Positions 50,016-59,512 of a stretch of 64,000 nucleotides of DNA are shown here, in pieces. The translations under genes and the position numbers were made by a program. The notes beneath the pieces were generated by a model. The model saw only the letters and a list, made by a program, of their open reading frames with translations, was not told the origin of the DNA and ran no database searches. The DNA is from Clostridiaceae bacterium. GTDB taxonomy: Bacteria; Bacillota; Clostridia; Tissierellales; Sporanaerobacteraceae. The DNA lies in contig JAHXQP010000030.1 in assembly GCA_019391515.1 (NCBI GenBank), forward strand, positions 62,001-126,000, given 5' to 3'. Numbering within the stretch: the stretch's first letter is position 1; each line of letters opens with the position of its first letter.

Positions 50016-51329
50016 TGGAAACATGTCCATTAATTTCATCTTATCTATTTTATATCCTCTGTTTATAAACTCTTTTAAGTCTCTGACCAATGTTACTGGA
50101 TTGCAGGATACATAGACAAAGTTTTCTGGAGAAAAGTCTATTATTTTTCCTATTGCTTTAGGGTTTATTCCTTCTCTTGGTGGATCTATAACTATTAAAT
50201 CTGGTTTTTGTTTAAGGTTTCCTACTTCTTTTAGTACATCACCAGCTATGAACTCTATGTTTGACAGATTGTTTAACTTTGCATTTTCCTTTGCCATTTC
50301 TACTGCTTCTTCTACAATCTCAATTCCTATAACTTCTTTAGCTACAGGTGCCATTATTTGTGCTATAGTACCAGTTCCTGAGTATAAATCAAATACTATC
50401 TTATTATCGATATCCCCTGCAAATTCTCTAACTATTGAATATAGTTTCTCAGATCCAAAAGTATTGGTTTGAAAAAATGAAAATGGTGATATTTTAAATT
50501 TAAGTCCTAGTATTTCTTCTATCATATAATCCCTACCATATATTAAATCCAATTTATCGACTTTTATTGCATCTGCCACATTATCATTAGTTGTGTGAAG
50601 AAAACCTACAATTTCTCCCTTTAACTCTACACTATTTAATCTTTCTACAAGCTCATTTAAATTTATTTCTCCTTGGGAACTAGTAACTAGATTTATTAAT
50701 ATTTCTCCAGTAGAAAGAGCTTTTCTTACAACCAAATGTCTAAGAACGCCTTTATGGAATTTTTTATTATAGTACGGAATTTCTTTTTCCTTAAAATAAT
50801 TTAGCACTTCTTTTAATATAGTTGTGAAATCACTATCTACAATATTACAATTTTCTACATTCACTATTTCATAGAATTTTCCTCGCCTATGAAGTCCTAA
50901 GGATAATGGTCCACCTTTTTCTTCATCTCCAAAGGTAAATTCCATTTTATTTCTATATTCATACTCTTTAGGGCTTTTTTCAATTCCTAAAAAGTTGATA
51001 TTCTCTAATCCTTCCCTATCAAACAATTCTTTAACTTGAGCTACCTTATACTTCAACTCTTTCTCATAAGAAAAAGATTGATAAGTACAACCTCCACATT
51101 TTTCAAAATGGGAACATTTAGAATCTATTTCTAAAGGAGATTTTTCAACTACTTCTATTATCTTAGCATCGAAAGAATCCTTACGTTTTCTTTTGATATA
51201 CGCCTTTACTTTTTGTCCTTCTATTCCGCCTTTGAGATTAATTCTATTCCCTTCTACATATCCAAAAGATTTATTTGGAAAGATAACCTTATCTATTTTT
51301 ATTTCTACTACATCTCGTTTTTTAACCAT
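49947..51329 (-). CDS. rlmD: 23S rRNA (uracil-C5)-methyltransferase, RlmD/RumA family
   Basis: A 460-residue SAM-dependent methyltransferase. The N-terminal TRAM domain is about residues 5-60. The [4Fe-4S] cysteines are in CSHFEKCGGCTYQ, with the SAM motif VFDLYSGTGTIAQIMAPVAK and catalytic DPPREGINPKAI, YVSCNPVTLVRDL. It methylates uracil in 23S rRNA. The normal family end is HVExVxLMxR; here it continues TYCGSAEKVRS, an unusual tail. Copies of this 3' end occur at 44.6 kb and probably 41.9 kb. ATG 51329 follows AAAGGAGTGAAATAT. Confidence 0.9.
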   Translation of the reverse strand: MVKKRDVVEIKIDKVIFPNKSFGYVEGNRINLKGGIEGQKVKAYIKRKRKDSFDAKIIEVVEKSPLEIDSKCSHFEKCGGCTYQSFSYEKELKYKVAQVKELFDREGLENINFLGIEKSPKEYEYRNKMEFTFGDEEKGGPLSLGLHRRGKFYEIVNVENCNIVDSDFTTILKEVLNYFKEKEIPYYNKKFHKGVLRHLVVRKALSTGEILINLVTSSQGEINLNELVERLNSVELKGEIVGFLHTTNDNVADAIKVDKLDLIYGRDYMIEEILGLKFKISPFSFFQTNTFGSEKLYSIVREFAGDIDNKIVFDLYSGTGTIAQIMAPVAKEVIGIEIVEEAVEMAKENAKLNNLSNIEFIAGDVLKEVGNLKQKPDLIVIDPPREGINPKAIGKIIDFSPENFVYVSCNPVTLVRDLKEFINRGYKIDKMKLMDMFPKTPHVESIVLMTYCGSAEKVRS

Positions 51330-51374
51330 ATATTTCACTCCTTTCAGCTATATTATTATACCAATTATGAACAT

Positions 51375-51407
51375 AAAAAATAAGGGGAATTTTAATCCCC
51401 TTATTTT
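51375..51407. terminator. Hairpin between rlmD and the WG-repeat lipoprotein gene
   Basis: The stem AAATAAGGGGAATTTTAATC and its complement with A and T runs overlaps the lipoprotein stop codon. It should stop that transcript before rlmD. Confidence 0.85.
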
Positions 51408-53218
51408 GTATAATTAAGTGCTTTCCAAAATTTCGAATCAGTATCTAATATATCATTTATTTCTTCATATGGTATATTGAATCTTGGAAAACCATCTGCA
51501 TGACTGACTACTTCAGATGGATAAAAATATAATTGTAAATAATCTTTAAATAATATAAAATCTTGATCTTCCTTTATACCATTGAACTCTTCTAAAAAAT
51601 ATACTCCTTCTCTATCTCTCTCTTTCATTTTATTTCTAATAATATCTGTCAATCTTTCTACATAATTTACGTTTGGCTTAAATAAATTTTTCAGTTCATA
51701 AAGATTTCCTGTATTTAAATCTATATGATAAGTTTCTTCTATTGGAATATTTTTTTCATCTATCACTTTACAATTAAAACAATTTTTCTGTAATATTAAT
51801 AAATCATTATATATTTTTATTTTATAATCTATTTTAACTGTTGTATTTTTTTCCTCCTCTTTTATTTTATCTACCATATTATTAACAAACAATTTATAAA
51901 TTTGGTTATTTATTTTTTCTTCTACTTTTTTATTTTCAAGATTTTCTAACTTAGGATAATAAATGCTGCAACCAAGAGTCGGATTATATTTATTTTCTTT
52001 TACTAAAATATTCTCCTTTAATTTGTATGTATTATCTTCTTTCCATATAACTTTTCCACTTTTATTATAGTATGATAATCTATCATCTATAGAGGCCTTT
52101 ATTATGCTATCTTTCAAAGTTATATGTCCTACCCCTTCTACTTCTGGTAAATCAGATACCTTTTTACCTTCTATATCTATGAAGAAAGTTTTCTTATTAT
52201 CACTTACCGAAATATAGCCATTTTCAATTTTTTCTCCTACATTATAATATTTAAAATCTGTTAATTGCTTTCCATCTTTATTTATAATAGCTTTTCTCGC
52301 ATATATTTCACTGCCTTCAATTTTATCCTTTGAAACCGCAAATAGTTCCTCGCCTAAATAGGATATATAAGTAAAATCAGGTTTAAGTACAAATTTTCCA
52401 CTTGTATCTATTACACCCCATTTTCTCGAACCATTGGAATGATCATCAAAACTAACTACAGCCATTCCATCTTTAAAATGAAATGCATTTTTAAACCTAG
52501 GTCCTACAAGAATATCTCCATTTTCATCTAAATAACCAAATAGATTATTCTCATCTGAGAAAATAAAGGTTTTATTTTCATCATCTGGAAATACATTTTC
52601 ATATTTAAGTTTCTTGATAATATCTCCACTTTTATCTATAATTAATTTTTGATCGTTTTCCGTTTTAACAAGGGCTCTATTATTTTTAAAATTCCAAGCT
52701 TCACTGTACTTAGGTTCTATAAGAACTTTTCCGTTCTTATTTATATATCCCATTTTTACATTACCATCTTTATCTTCCTCTGCCGCTACTATATATTGAT
52801 CACTTGATACCCCTAGAAATGTATATTCTTTAGAACTGAAAAGTTCATTCCCCAGCATGTCTAATATATAGTATCTATCACCTTTTACAGCATTAAATAT
52901 TCCTTCTTCCATATCTCCCATAGCATCATACATCGGTTCTAGTACTATTTCTCCATTTTTATCTATAAGTCCTATTTTACCTTCTAAATATATTTTACCT
53001 AAACCTTTTTCATTAAATTCCTCAGTCAATTCAAATTTAGGCTCAATAATAAAACTACCGTCATTATCTAGGTAGCCCCATTTCTTCTGGTTTCCTTCTT
53101 TTTTATAAGCTGGATAAAGTTCTATGCTTTCTGGTTCTTCGATTGTCTTATTATTGCAAGAAATTAAAATTAAAGCCGATACGATTATCAATAAAAATAT
53201 AGCCCTTTTCTCCCTCAT
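51401..53218 (-). CDS. WG-repeat lipoprotein with C-terminal DUF3298-like domain
   Basis: A 605-residue lipoprotein: the signal peptide IFLLIIVSALILISCNN has the lipobox LISC, so it is anchored to the membrane outside the cell. Residues 30-380 hold about eight WG repeats (for example KWGYLDNDGSFIIEPKFE, KIGLIDKNGEIVLEPMYD, KWGVIDTSGKFVLKPDFT). Residues 400-600 resemble the DUF3298/RsiV-type domain (PKLENLENKKVEEKINNQIY; KDYLQLYFYPSEVVSHADGF). Function is unknown; such proteins bind ligands or cell-wall material in other systems. It is a single gene with AGAGGTG. Confidence 0.82.
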   Translation of the reverse strand: MREKRAIFLLIIVSALILISCNNKTIEEPESIELYPAYKKEGNQKKWGYLDNDGSFIIEPKFELTEEFNEKGLGKIYLEGKIGLIDKNGEIVLEPMYDAMGDMEEGIFNAVKGDRYYILDMLGNELFSSKEYTFLGVSSDQYIVAAEEDKDGNVKMGYINKNGKVLIEPKYSEAWNFKNNRALVKTENDQKLIIDKSGDIIKKLKYENVFPDDENKTFIFSDENNLFGYLDENGDILVGPRFKNAFHFKDGMAVVSFDDHSNGSRKWGVIDTSGKFVLKPDFTYISYLGEELFAVSKDKIEGSEIYARKAIINKDGKQLTDFKYYNVGEKIENGYISVSDNKKTFFIDIEGKKVSDLPEVEGVGHITLKDSIIKASIDDRLSYYNKSGKVIWKEDNTYKLKENILVKENKYNPTLGCSIYYPKLENLENKKVEEKINNQIYKLFVNNMVDKIKEEEKNTTVKIDYKIKIYNDLLILQKNCFNCKVIDEKNIPIEETYHIDLNTGNLYELKNLFKPNVNYVERLTDIIRNKMKERDREGVYFLEEFNGIKEDQDFILFKDYLQLYFYPSEVVSHADGFPRFNIPYEEINDILDTDSKFWKALNYTK

Positions 53219-53349
53219 GCCGCACCTCTTTTCATATATCCTCTTAAAATAATTATATAATTTATATGAGAGTTTATCAAGTGATAAAGGGCTGTATATA
53301 TAGGATTCATCATGTTTTTAAGATTATTATCTTTTGAACCTCTAAATCA

Positions 53350-54087
53350 TTAAATCATTTTAATACACCCAAATCCTTGACTATTTTTACTACCTAATCC
53401 TGTATCTATCGCTAATTGAAGGAGTGGGATTGGACCTGTAACATTAAACTTTCCCGTATACCCCTTTATTATAAAGCCTTTATATTTAACTATAGACATT
53501 CTTGTCTTTCCAATAGGTTTTATTTTTATATCTCCTTTAGGCAGTTCTTCAGAGTAAAAGGCCATATATTTATTTTTTAAATTGTTGTTAATAGTTTGTG
53601 AAAAATCCTCTTCACTAGGATTATAATAATATGTAAACTTCTTTCCATCTTTTCTAAAAAGGGTACTATATGTAGATATAGGCGATAAAGTTCTAATATT
53701 TATTTCTTCTTTATCTACTATTTCTTTCTCAACAGTTACTTGCTTCACTTCTAAATAATTATTTCCAAGTCTTACAGCTTGTCTAGATAATAGATTGTTC
53801 CCTATAGAATTAGAAAATTTACTATAAGGTGATGATATAGTTAATTTAACTGGTCCTTTAAAAATAATTTCTCCTTTTCTTTTATTTAAAGAATAATCTC
53901 CAGTTATTCTTGAAAAAGAAAACATTTTAAAAACCCTTTTTTCATTTTTAAATCCTTCTTCATGTAAAAAAATTGCTAATTCCTTTTTTAATAAATTATA
54001 TATCATAGCTTGAACCATATGATTGTATTGAATTGGTAAAATTAATTTATTCGACTCCACAGGATAAAATGTAATGATTTCTTTCAT
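53350..54087 (-). CDS. cas6: CRISPR-associated endoribonuclease Cas6 (orphan)
   Basis: A 245-residue Cas6. Visible family marks are the N-terminal PIQYNHMVQAMIYNLL...FLHEEGF (containing the histidine often used for catalysis), RISPIS-type TLSPISTYS and the C-terminal glycine-rich loop TGLGSKNSQGFGCIKM. It cleaves pre-crRNA in type I/III systems. No other cas gene and no repeat array is present within at least 11 kb on the window side. Start ATG 54087 follows GGAGGTATTTGAA. It could process transcripts of an array elsewhere in the genome. Confidence 0.88.
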   Translation of the reverse strand: MKEIITFYPVESNKLILPIQYNHMVQAMIYNLLKKELAIFLHEEGFKNEKRVFKMFSFSRITGDYSLNKRKGEIIFKGPVKLTISSPYSKFSNSIGNNLLSRQAVRLGNNYLEVKQVTVEKEIVDKEEINIRTLSPISTYSTLFRKDGKKFTYYYNPSEEDFSQTINNNLKNKYMAFYSEELPKGDIKIKPIGKTRMSIVKYKGFIIKGYTGKFNVTGPIPLLQLAIDTGLGSKNSQGFGCIKMI

Positions 54088-54210
54088 TTCAAATACCTCC
54101 AAGTAATTGCATATAGGCCTAAAGCATCCTTTCTATAAAAGTTACTAAATCCCTTCTTTTTAACGGTCTTTTTAACAATCTAAAATGTTTTGACTTATTT
54201 ACAATAAAAT

Positions 54211-54243
54211 AAAAATACTGCAACAATTGTCACAGTATTTTTT
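54211..54243. other. Terminator-like hairpin in the cas6/epimerase gap
   Basis: AAAATACTG and CAGTATTTT flank a short AT-rich core, with T or A runs on both sides. No gene ends here on either strand, so its role is unclear. Confidence 0.4.
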
Positions 54244-54370
54244 CCTATATATTTAATTGAGAATCCTTTGTAAAGAAAGTTTCATATCCATTTCACATTA
54301 TAACCAATTGTTTTTAACTGTTAAAGATCCTAAACTAATGATATAATCATATTTGCAGGAGGGATTTTAA

Positions 54371-55042
54371 ATGGAAAAAGTAACTTCTAAACAAATGAAT
54401 TTAATTGATAGCTTTTGTATTAAAGCTATAGGAATTCCTGGAATAGTTCTTATGGAAAATGCAGCTTTAAAAGTAATACGGAATATAGATTTAAACTCAT
54501 ATGATAATTTCATTATAGTATCTGGTGTTGGAAACAACGGGGGAGACGGACTAGCTATCGCAAGACATCTATCGGTATTAGGGAAAAATATAGATGTCTT
54601 CGTTATTGGAAATGTCAGATATGGTAGCAAGGACTTTGTAACCAATTATTCCATTCTTAGGAATATGAATATTCACATTCATCATATTTTAGAAAGGGAA
54701 GATTTAAAACATCTTCAAAAAGGTGTACGCTCTTCTGAAATAATTATAGATGCTATATTTGGTACAGGACTATCTAGAAATATAGAAGGATTGTTTGAAA
54801 GAACTATTTCAATTATAAACAAGAGCAATAATTTCATACTTTCTGTTGATATTCCATCAGGACTTAGTTCAGATACTGGGAAAATTTTTAATACCTGCAT
54901 AAAAGCTGATAAAACGGTAACATTTCAACTCATGAAAAAAGGACTTGTGGAAGGTAACGGGGAAAAATATGCTGGAGAAATAGTTGTTGAGCCAATTGGA
55001 ATGCCTAAAATAGCCATAGAAAAAGGACTTAGAAATTTCTAA
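54371..55042 (+). CDS. NAD(P)H-hydrate epimerase (YjeF N-terminal domain only)
   Basis: A 223-residue protein with GVGNNGGDGLAIARHLSVLG (residues about 58-77) and DAIFGTGLSRNIEGLF, LSVDIPSGLSSDTGKIF and GKIFNTCIKADKTVTFQL, the hallmarks of the YjeF_N/NAXE epimerase. The dehydratase domain that is often fused is absent. It interconverts R- and S-NAD(P)HX, repairing damaged cofactor. It has AGGAGGG and its stop overlaps a terminator. Confidence 0.93.
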   Translation: MEKVTSKQMNLIDSFCIKAIGIPGIVLMENAALKVIRNIDLNSYDNFIIVSGVGNNGGDGLAIARHLSVLGKNIDVFVIGNVRYGSKDFVTNYSILRNMNIHIHHILEREDLKHLQKGVRSSEIIIDAIFGTGLSRNIEGLFERTISIINKSNNFILSVDIPSGLSSDTGKIFNTCIKADKTVTFQLMKKGLVEGNGEKYAGEIVVEPIGMPKIAIEKGLRNF

Positions 55043-55047
55043 GTCCT
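55024..55047. terminator. Palindromic terminator between the epimerase and the SNF2 helicase genes
   Basis: AGGACTTAGAAATTTCTAAG and the following bases form a perfect palindrome. T-rich bases on each strand serve the two convergent genes. Confidence 0.8.
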
Positions 55048-55054
55048 AAAATAT

Positions 55055-58000
55055 TTATATGTCAAATAAGTATTTTATTTCATCTTCGTTAAGTTTAGAT
55101 ACTAAAGTTTCACCTTCTGTAATCACCTTGTCTATCATCTCTTTTTTTCTTTCTTGAAGTTCAAATATTTTTTCTTCAATGGTCCCTTTAGTAATAAGCT
55201 TCATAACTTGGACAGTATTTTTTTGTCCCATTCTATAAGCCCTGTCTGTAGCCTGTTCTTCTACTGCTGGATTCCACCAAGGATCTATATGGATAACTGT
55301 ATCAGCTCCTGTTAAATTTAAGCCTGTTCCTCCTGCCTTTAGAGAAACTAAAAATACATCTCCTTGTCCATTATTAAAATCTTCAACCCTTCTTCCTCTT
55401 TCCTTAATACTTGTAGAACCATCTAAATACATATAGTCTATATGATTTTCATTTAACATATCTTCAACAATTTTTAACATACTAGTGAATTGAGAAAATA
55501 AAAGTATCCTATGACCTCCTTCGATAGCATCCTTTAGTATCTCTTTAAGATAACTTAATTTTCCACTATGTCCATTATAATTTTCCATAAACATTCCTGG
55601 ATGACAACAAATTTGTCTAAGTCTTGTAAGTCCGGCCAAAATCTTAATTTGACTCCTATTAAATCCTTTAGATACTATTTCTTCTTCTATTTCTCCTTTT
55701 ATAGCCTGTAAATAGGCAATATATACCTTTTTCTGCTCATTAGTTAAATCCACTAATACCTTTTGTTCTATTTTCTCAGGTAGCTCCTCCAATACATCTT
55801 TTTTAAGTCTTCTTAGAATAAATGGTCTTATATGTTTATTTAAATCTCTAAGAGCACTTTCATCTTGTTCTCTAGTAATTGGTTTCTCATATTTTTCTAC
55901 AAACTTTTTATTAGATAACAAATAGCCTGGCATTAAATAATCAAATATTGACCATAACTCTATTAAAGAGTTTTCCATAGGAGTGCCAGTCAGTGCAAAA
56001 TAATTATTTGCATTTATCTTCTTTACAGATCTTGCACTTAAAGATTTTGGATTTTTTATATATTGGGCCTCATCTAATATACAATATCTAAATTTGATTG
56101 TTTTATATTCATCAATGTCATTCCTAATTAAAGGATAGGATGTTATTATTACATCATGATTTTCAATCTCTTTTATAAGTTCTCTTCTTTCAGCTTTACT
56201 TCCCGATACTACAAGGACTTTAAGGCTAGGAGCAAATTTTTCAATTTCCGATTCCCAATTATATACTACAGAAGTAGGTGCAACTACTATAGATGCCCAT
56301 TCTCCCTTCTCATTTTTTTCTGACAATAAAAAGGTGATTATTTGCAATGTCTTACCCAATCCCATATCGTCAGCTAATATTCCTCCTAGTCCATATTTAG
56401 ATAAAGCCTTTAACCATTTAAATCCAAACTTTTGATAATCTCTAAGAATACTTTCTAGTTCTTCAGGAATTTCATATTCTATATCTTCAGGTTTTTTAAT
56501 ATCTTCAACTAAATTTTTAAAATCAACATTTTCCTCAATAAAATCTAGATCTTTTTCTTTGAAATAATTATCCAAATATGCAGCCCTATATTTAGGAATT
56601 GAAAATATTTCTTTTTCAAAGTCTTTTTCGCCAATATTTAAATATTCAAAGATATCTTCCATATATTCTAGTTGTTTGTTTTCTAATAATAAGAAAGAAC
56701 CATCTTTCAATCTATAGTATTTTTTCTTCTCCTTCAAAGCCTTAAATGCTTCTCTAAGCTCTTTAGAGCTTAGACCCTCCATTCCAAAGTCAAATTCAAG
56801 CATATCAATCTCATTGTTCAATCTTATACTCCCTTTAAAGTATGCGGAATCTTTAAGTTCTATGGTTCTAAATCTTTCAGAATAGTATATATCGCATAGT
56901 TCTTGAAGTTCAGGAATAATATTGGATACAAAATCAAATATTTTTTCTTCTTCATCTATATATATTTCTCCATCTCTAACTTTAAACTCACTCTTTTCTA
57001 ATAATTTAAGAATCTTTCTCTCTTTTTCCATATCTCTTATCAGTATTTTATTATTTTTATTAGACTTTTTAGAACTAAAAGGATTTATAGTTATATCTCC
57101 ATATATGAAATCAACCTTCCCTATTACAATATCTTCCTCCTTATCTAAATATATATTGGATTGAATTTCTGGCCTATATATAGAATCTTCTATTTTTTCA
57201 TCTATATCTAATTTAGCTAAACCTTTAACATTTAAAATTACCTCCGATATGAAGTCTTCTTTATATTTGTTAGGTATTTTCAATACTTCATTCATACTTG
57301 AACTTATTTCATTATATAAAGGCATTATTTTCTTTCTCCATTCTTCAGAAAGCTTATGAATCCTTCCATCTGTAAAAATATATTCACCATCTGAAGTAAG
57401 CGGGATTATGTTTTCAAAGGAATCCATCTTAACAACTAAATCAGTATTTTCTTCTTCTAATTTCATTTCTAAAGATAAATTATTTACTACTATATTTATG
57501 CCTTTGTATTCAGATTCCATTATAAAAGCATTGAATTTCCTATTATTCATATGTTCAAAAAAACTTTTTAAAGATTCTGGAGTTAATAAAATTCTTTTAC
57601 CTTTAAATATACTCTGTCCCCTATTTCCATAATAGCTAGCATTGGCTATTTTATTGTTTTCATACAAAAGTTTTAGAAAGCTCATTATTTTTTCATCTTC
57701 AGGTTTAAATATATGCCTGCCAGGTTCAAATGTAAATTCTTTACCAAAATATATCTCCTCTTTATTTTCTAAACTCTCAAAAAATTTTTTAATATTTTTA
57801 ACTACATATAATTTATTTTCTCCCACTCTTAAGTTTAAAAAAGAACTTTCATCTATACCTGCAAATTCATTAAAGTTAAATTCATAGTTAAATTCTACAT
57901 TTACAGGTATAGTTTCATTTTCATTGTTGGATCTATAGTAATCGATTATATTTTTTATGTTTTCTTCACTATCTCTTTGGAATCTATTAAATATATTTGA

Positions 58001-58282
58001 ATTTTGTATATAGGAAAGGAGAGCGATAATATGTTTACAGTCACCAGAATATTTTTTATATGCAGGACATGTACAATAAGAAGAAACTAAACTATGGTAT
58101 TCATTAAAATAAAGTTCTACCCTATATTTTTGACTGCCTTCAACTATTCCTTGAATATATTTTAAATCTTTATCACATCTCACATTTATAACCCTGTTGT
58201 TATAATAATATTGTTTTCCCCTTATATAAGATTTATAATCTCCCGATCTTTCTAATAAAAACTCATCATCTATACTTAGCAT
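55055..58282 (-). CDS. SWIM-domain SNF2/Swi2-family helicase
   Basis: A 1075-residue protein. A SWIM zinc finger with CxC...CxH is at residues 70-84 (YCTCPAYKKYSGDCKH). A bacterial SNF2-associated region (about 150-600) follows, and then the helicase core: ADDMGLGKTLQIITFL (motif I), DEAQYIKNPKSLSARSVKKI (motif II), ALTGTPMENSLIELWSIFDY (III), QFTSMLKIVEDML and AGGTGLNLTGADTVIHIDPW (V), QATDRAYRMGQKNTVQVMKL (VI). It should be an ATP-driven dsDNA translocase acting on nucleoprotein or in repair. It is monocistronic with AGAGGTG. Confidence 0.92.
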   Translation of the reverse strand: MLSIDDEFLLERSGDYKSYIRGKQYYYNNRVINVRCDKDLKYIQGIVEGSQKYRVELYFNEYHSLVSSYCTCPAYKKYSGDCKHIIALLSYIQNSNIFNRFQRDSEENIKNIIDYYRSNNENETIPVNVEFNYEFNFNEFAGIDESSFLNLRVGENKLYVVKNIKKFFESLENKEEIYFGKEFTFEPGRHIFKPEDEKIMSFLKLLYENNKIANASYYGNRGQSIFKGKRILLTPESLKSFFEHMNNRKFNAFIMESEYKGINIVVNNLSLEMKLEEENTDLVVKMDSFENIIPLTSDGEYIFTDGRIHKLSEEWRKKIMPLYNEISSSMNEVLKIPNKYKEDFISEVILNVKGLAKLDIDEKIEDSIYRPEIQSNIYLDKEEDIVIGKVDFIYGDITINPFSSKKSNKNNKILIRDMEKERKILKLLEKSEFKVRDGEIYIDEEEKIFDFVSNIIPELQELCDIYYSERFRTIELKDSAYFKGSIRLNNEIDMLEFDFGMEGLSSKELREAFKALKEKKKYYRLKDGSFLLLENKQLEYMEDIFEYLNIGEKDFEKEIFSIPKYRAAYLDNYFKEKDLDFIEENVDFKNLVEDIKKPEDIEYEIPEELESILRDYQKFGFKWLKALSKYGLGGILADDMGLGKTLQIITFLLSEKNEKGEWASIVVAPTSVVYNWESEIEKFAPSLKVLVVSGSKAERRELIKEIENHDVIITSYPLIRNDIDEYKTIKFRYCILDEAQYIKNPKSLSARSVKKINANNYFALTGTPMENSLIELWSIFDYLMPGYLLSNKKFVEKYEKPITREQDESALRDLNKHIRPFILRRLKKDVLEELPEKIEQKVLVDLTNEQKKVYIAYLQAIKGEIEEEIVSKGFNRSQIKILAGLTRLRQICCHPGMFMENYNGHSGKLSYLKEILKDAIEGGHRILLFSQFTSMLKIVEDMLNENHIDYMYLDGSTSIKERGRRVEDFNNGQGDVFLVSLKAGGTGLNLTGADTVIHIDPWWNPAVEEQATDRAYRMGQKNTVQVMKLITKGTIEEKIFELQERKKEMIDKVITEGETLVSKLNEDEIKYLFDI

Positions 58283-58400
58283 AATACACCTCTATTAGTA
58301 TAATTTAATTAGAACAAAACCAATTAAATTTATTATTTAATACTATATTATATCATAGACTAATTTATATTTAAAATATACAATATGATCTATTAATAGA

Positions 58401-58430
58401 AAAAGAACTTAGAAAATCTAAGTTCATTTT
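58401..58430 (-). terminator. Terminator of cbiK
   Basis: GAACTTAG and CTAAGTTC on the minus strand flank a short loop and are followed by TTTTTC. Confidence 0.75.
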
Positions 58431-58450
58431 ATATACAAATAAGCCTAATT

Positions 58451-59227
58451 TTATTTAATTGTACTATCCAAATGAGAGACAAATATATCTCTTACCCTTT
58501 CACTTTCTCCAAGACCTTTTACATAAACTTCTGTTTCAAAACCTTCTTTCAAGAGTCTGTTTTTCCAAGAATCTTCCTCATCTCCGGCCATATCATTTAT
58601 TGCATGATCTCCTGCAACTAACATGAAAGGCATTAATTTTACTTTTCCTATTTTTTTCTCTTTCAACAAAGGAATTATATCTTCAATTGTTTCATTTCCT
58701 TCTACTGTTGCCACATATACATTTTTAAAATCTTTCTCTCTAAATTTATCTTCTAACCTACTATAACAATTATCGGAAATATGATCTGTTCCATGTCCCA
58801 TAAAAATAACTGCTTCATTTTCTTTCAAATCTTTAATATCTACTGCTTCTACCGCTTCTTCATAATCTTCTTCATCATACAATAGGGGTTTTCCAACTTT
58901 TATGTTCTTAAAATTATATTTTTCTTTAAAACTATCTATTTGCCTATGCATCTTTTCATATTCATGTCCTGGAATTATGTGTAGGGACTGGACATATATT
59001 TCCTCAAATCCCTCATTTATCATATTTTCTAAAGCTTCTTCTACATTATTTATTTCTATTCCATCCCTCTTTTTTAGTCTTTCTATTACCATTTGAGAGG
59101 TAAAGGCCCTTTTTACTTCATAGTCTTTAAATTTCTCTTTTACTCTATTTTCAGTGCTTTCTATACATAATCTTCTAGTATTTTCATAAGTTGTTCCAAA
59201 GCTAACTACAAGTATACCTTTTTTCAT
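58451..59227 (-). CDS. cbiK: Sirohydrochlorin cobaltochelatase CbiK
   Basis: A 258-residue class II chelatase of anaerobic cobalamin biosynthesis, inserting cobalt into sirohydrochlorin. Landmarks: KKGILVVSFGTTYENTRRLC (start), EEIYVQSLHIIPGHEYEKMH with a metal-ligand histidine, NEAVIFMGHGTDHISDNCYS and LMPFMLVAGDHAINDMAGDE with a second histidine. Start ATG 59227 follows GAGGGATAAA. It is directly behind a cobalamin riboswitch and terminator, so B12 represses it. Confidence 0.93.
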   Translation of the reverse strand: MKKGILVVSFGTTYENTRRLCIESTENRVKEKFKDYEVKRAFTSQMVIERLKKRDGIEINNVEEALENMINEGFEEIYVQSLHIIPGHEYEKMHRQIDSFKEKYNFKNIKVGKPLLYDEEDYEEAVEAVDIKDLKENEAVIFMGHGTDHISDNCYSRLEDKFREKDFKNVYVATVEGNETIEDIIPLLKEKKIGKVKLMPFMLVAGDHAINDMAGDEEDSWKNRLLKEGFETEVYVKGLGESERVRDIFVSHLDSTIK

Positions 59228-59257
59228 TTTATCCCTCTTTCTATTTAAAGTAATGTA

Positions 59258-59290
59258 TAAAAATCCCATAGCCTTAAATAGCTATGGGAT
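59258..59290 (-). terminator. Riboswitch-controlled terminator ahead of cbiK
   Basis: ATCCCATAGC and GCTATGGGAT pair across an 8-base loop, followed on the minus strand by TTTTTA. This lies between the cobalamin aptamer and the cbiK start. Confidence 0.85.
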
Positions 59291-59344
59291 AAACATTCAA
59301 TTACGACTCAATATCTAAAATATCTACTTCCCACCGAAGGCATA

Positions 59345-59500
59345 TTTAAAAAGTAATAGGCAGGTCTCCTGACTTATGTTCATCCTACTTTCAACACCTT
59401 CCCAAATATATGGTGGTTTTTATTGATTTCGTTCCATTTACAGTAGCGGGGGCTGTATTGGATTCTCACCAATTTCCCTTTTAATAATATGAACCTATTC
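59345..59500 (-). ncRNA. Cobalamin (B12) riboswitch
   Basis: On the minus strand, in order: AAAGGGAAATTGGTGAGAAT, a CCCCCGCTACTGT core (J6/3-like conserved bases), and the B12-box end AAGTCAGGAGACCTGCC (the AGTCAGGARACCTGCC consensus). B12 binding would favour the terminator at 59258-59290 and stop cbiK transcription. It is placed between hemL and cbiK, so only the last gene of the cluster is B12-controlled. Confidence 0.95.
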
Positions 59501-59512
59501 TCTTTTAATTAT

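Noticed and set aside
53219-54370. Possible CRISPR array next to cas6
   Set aside because: I read both flanks and found no regularly spaced 25-40-base repeats.
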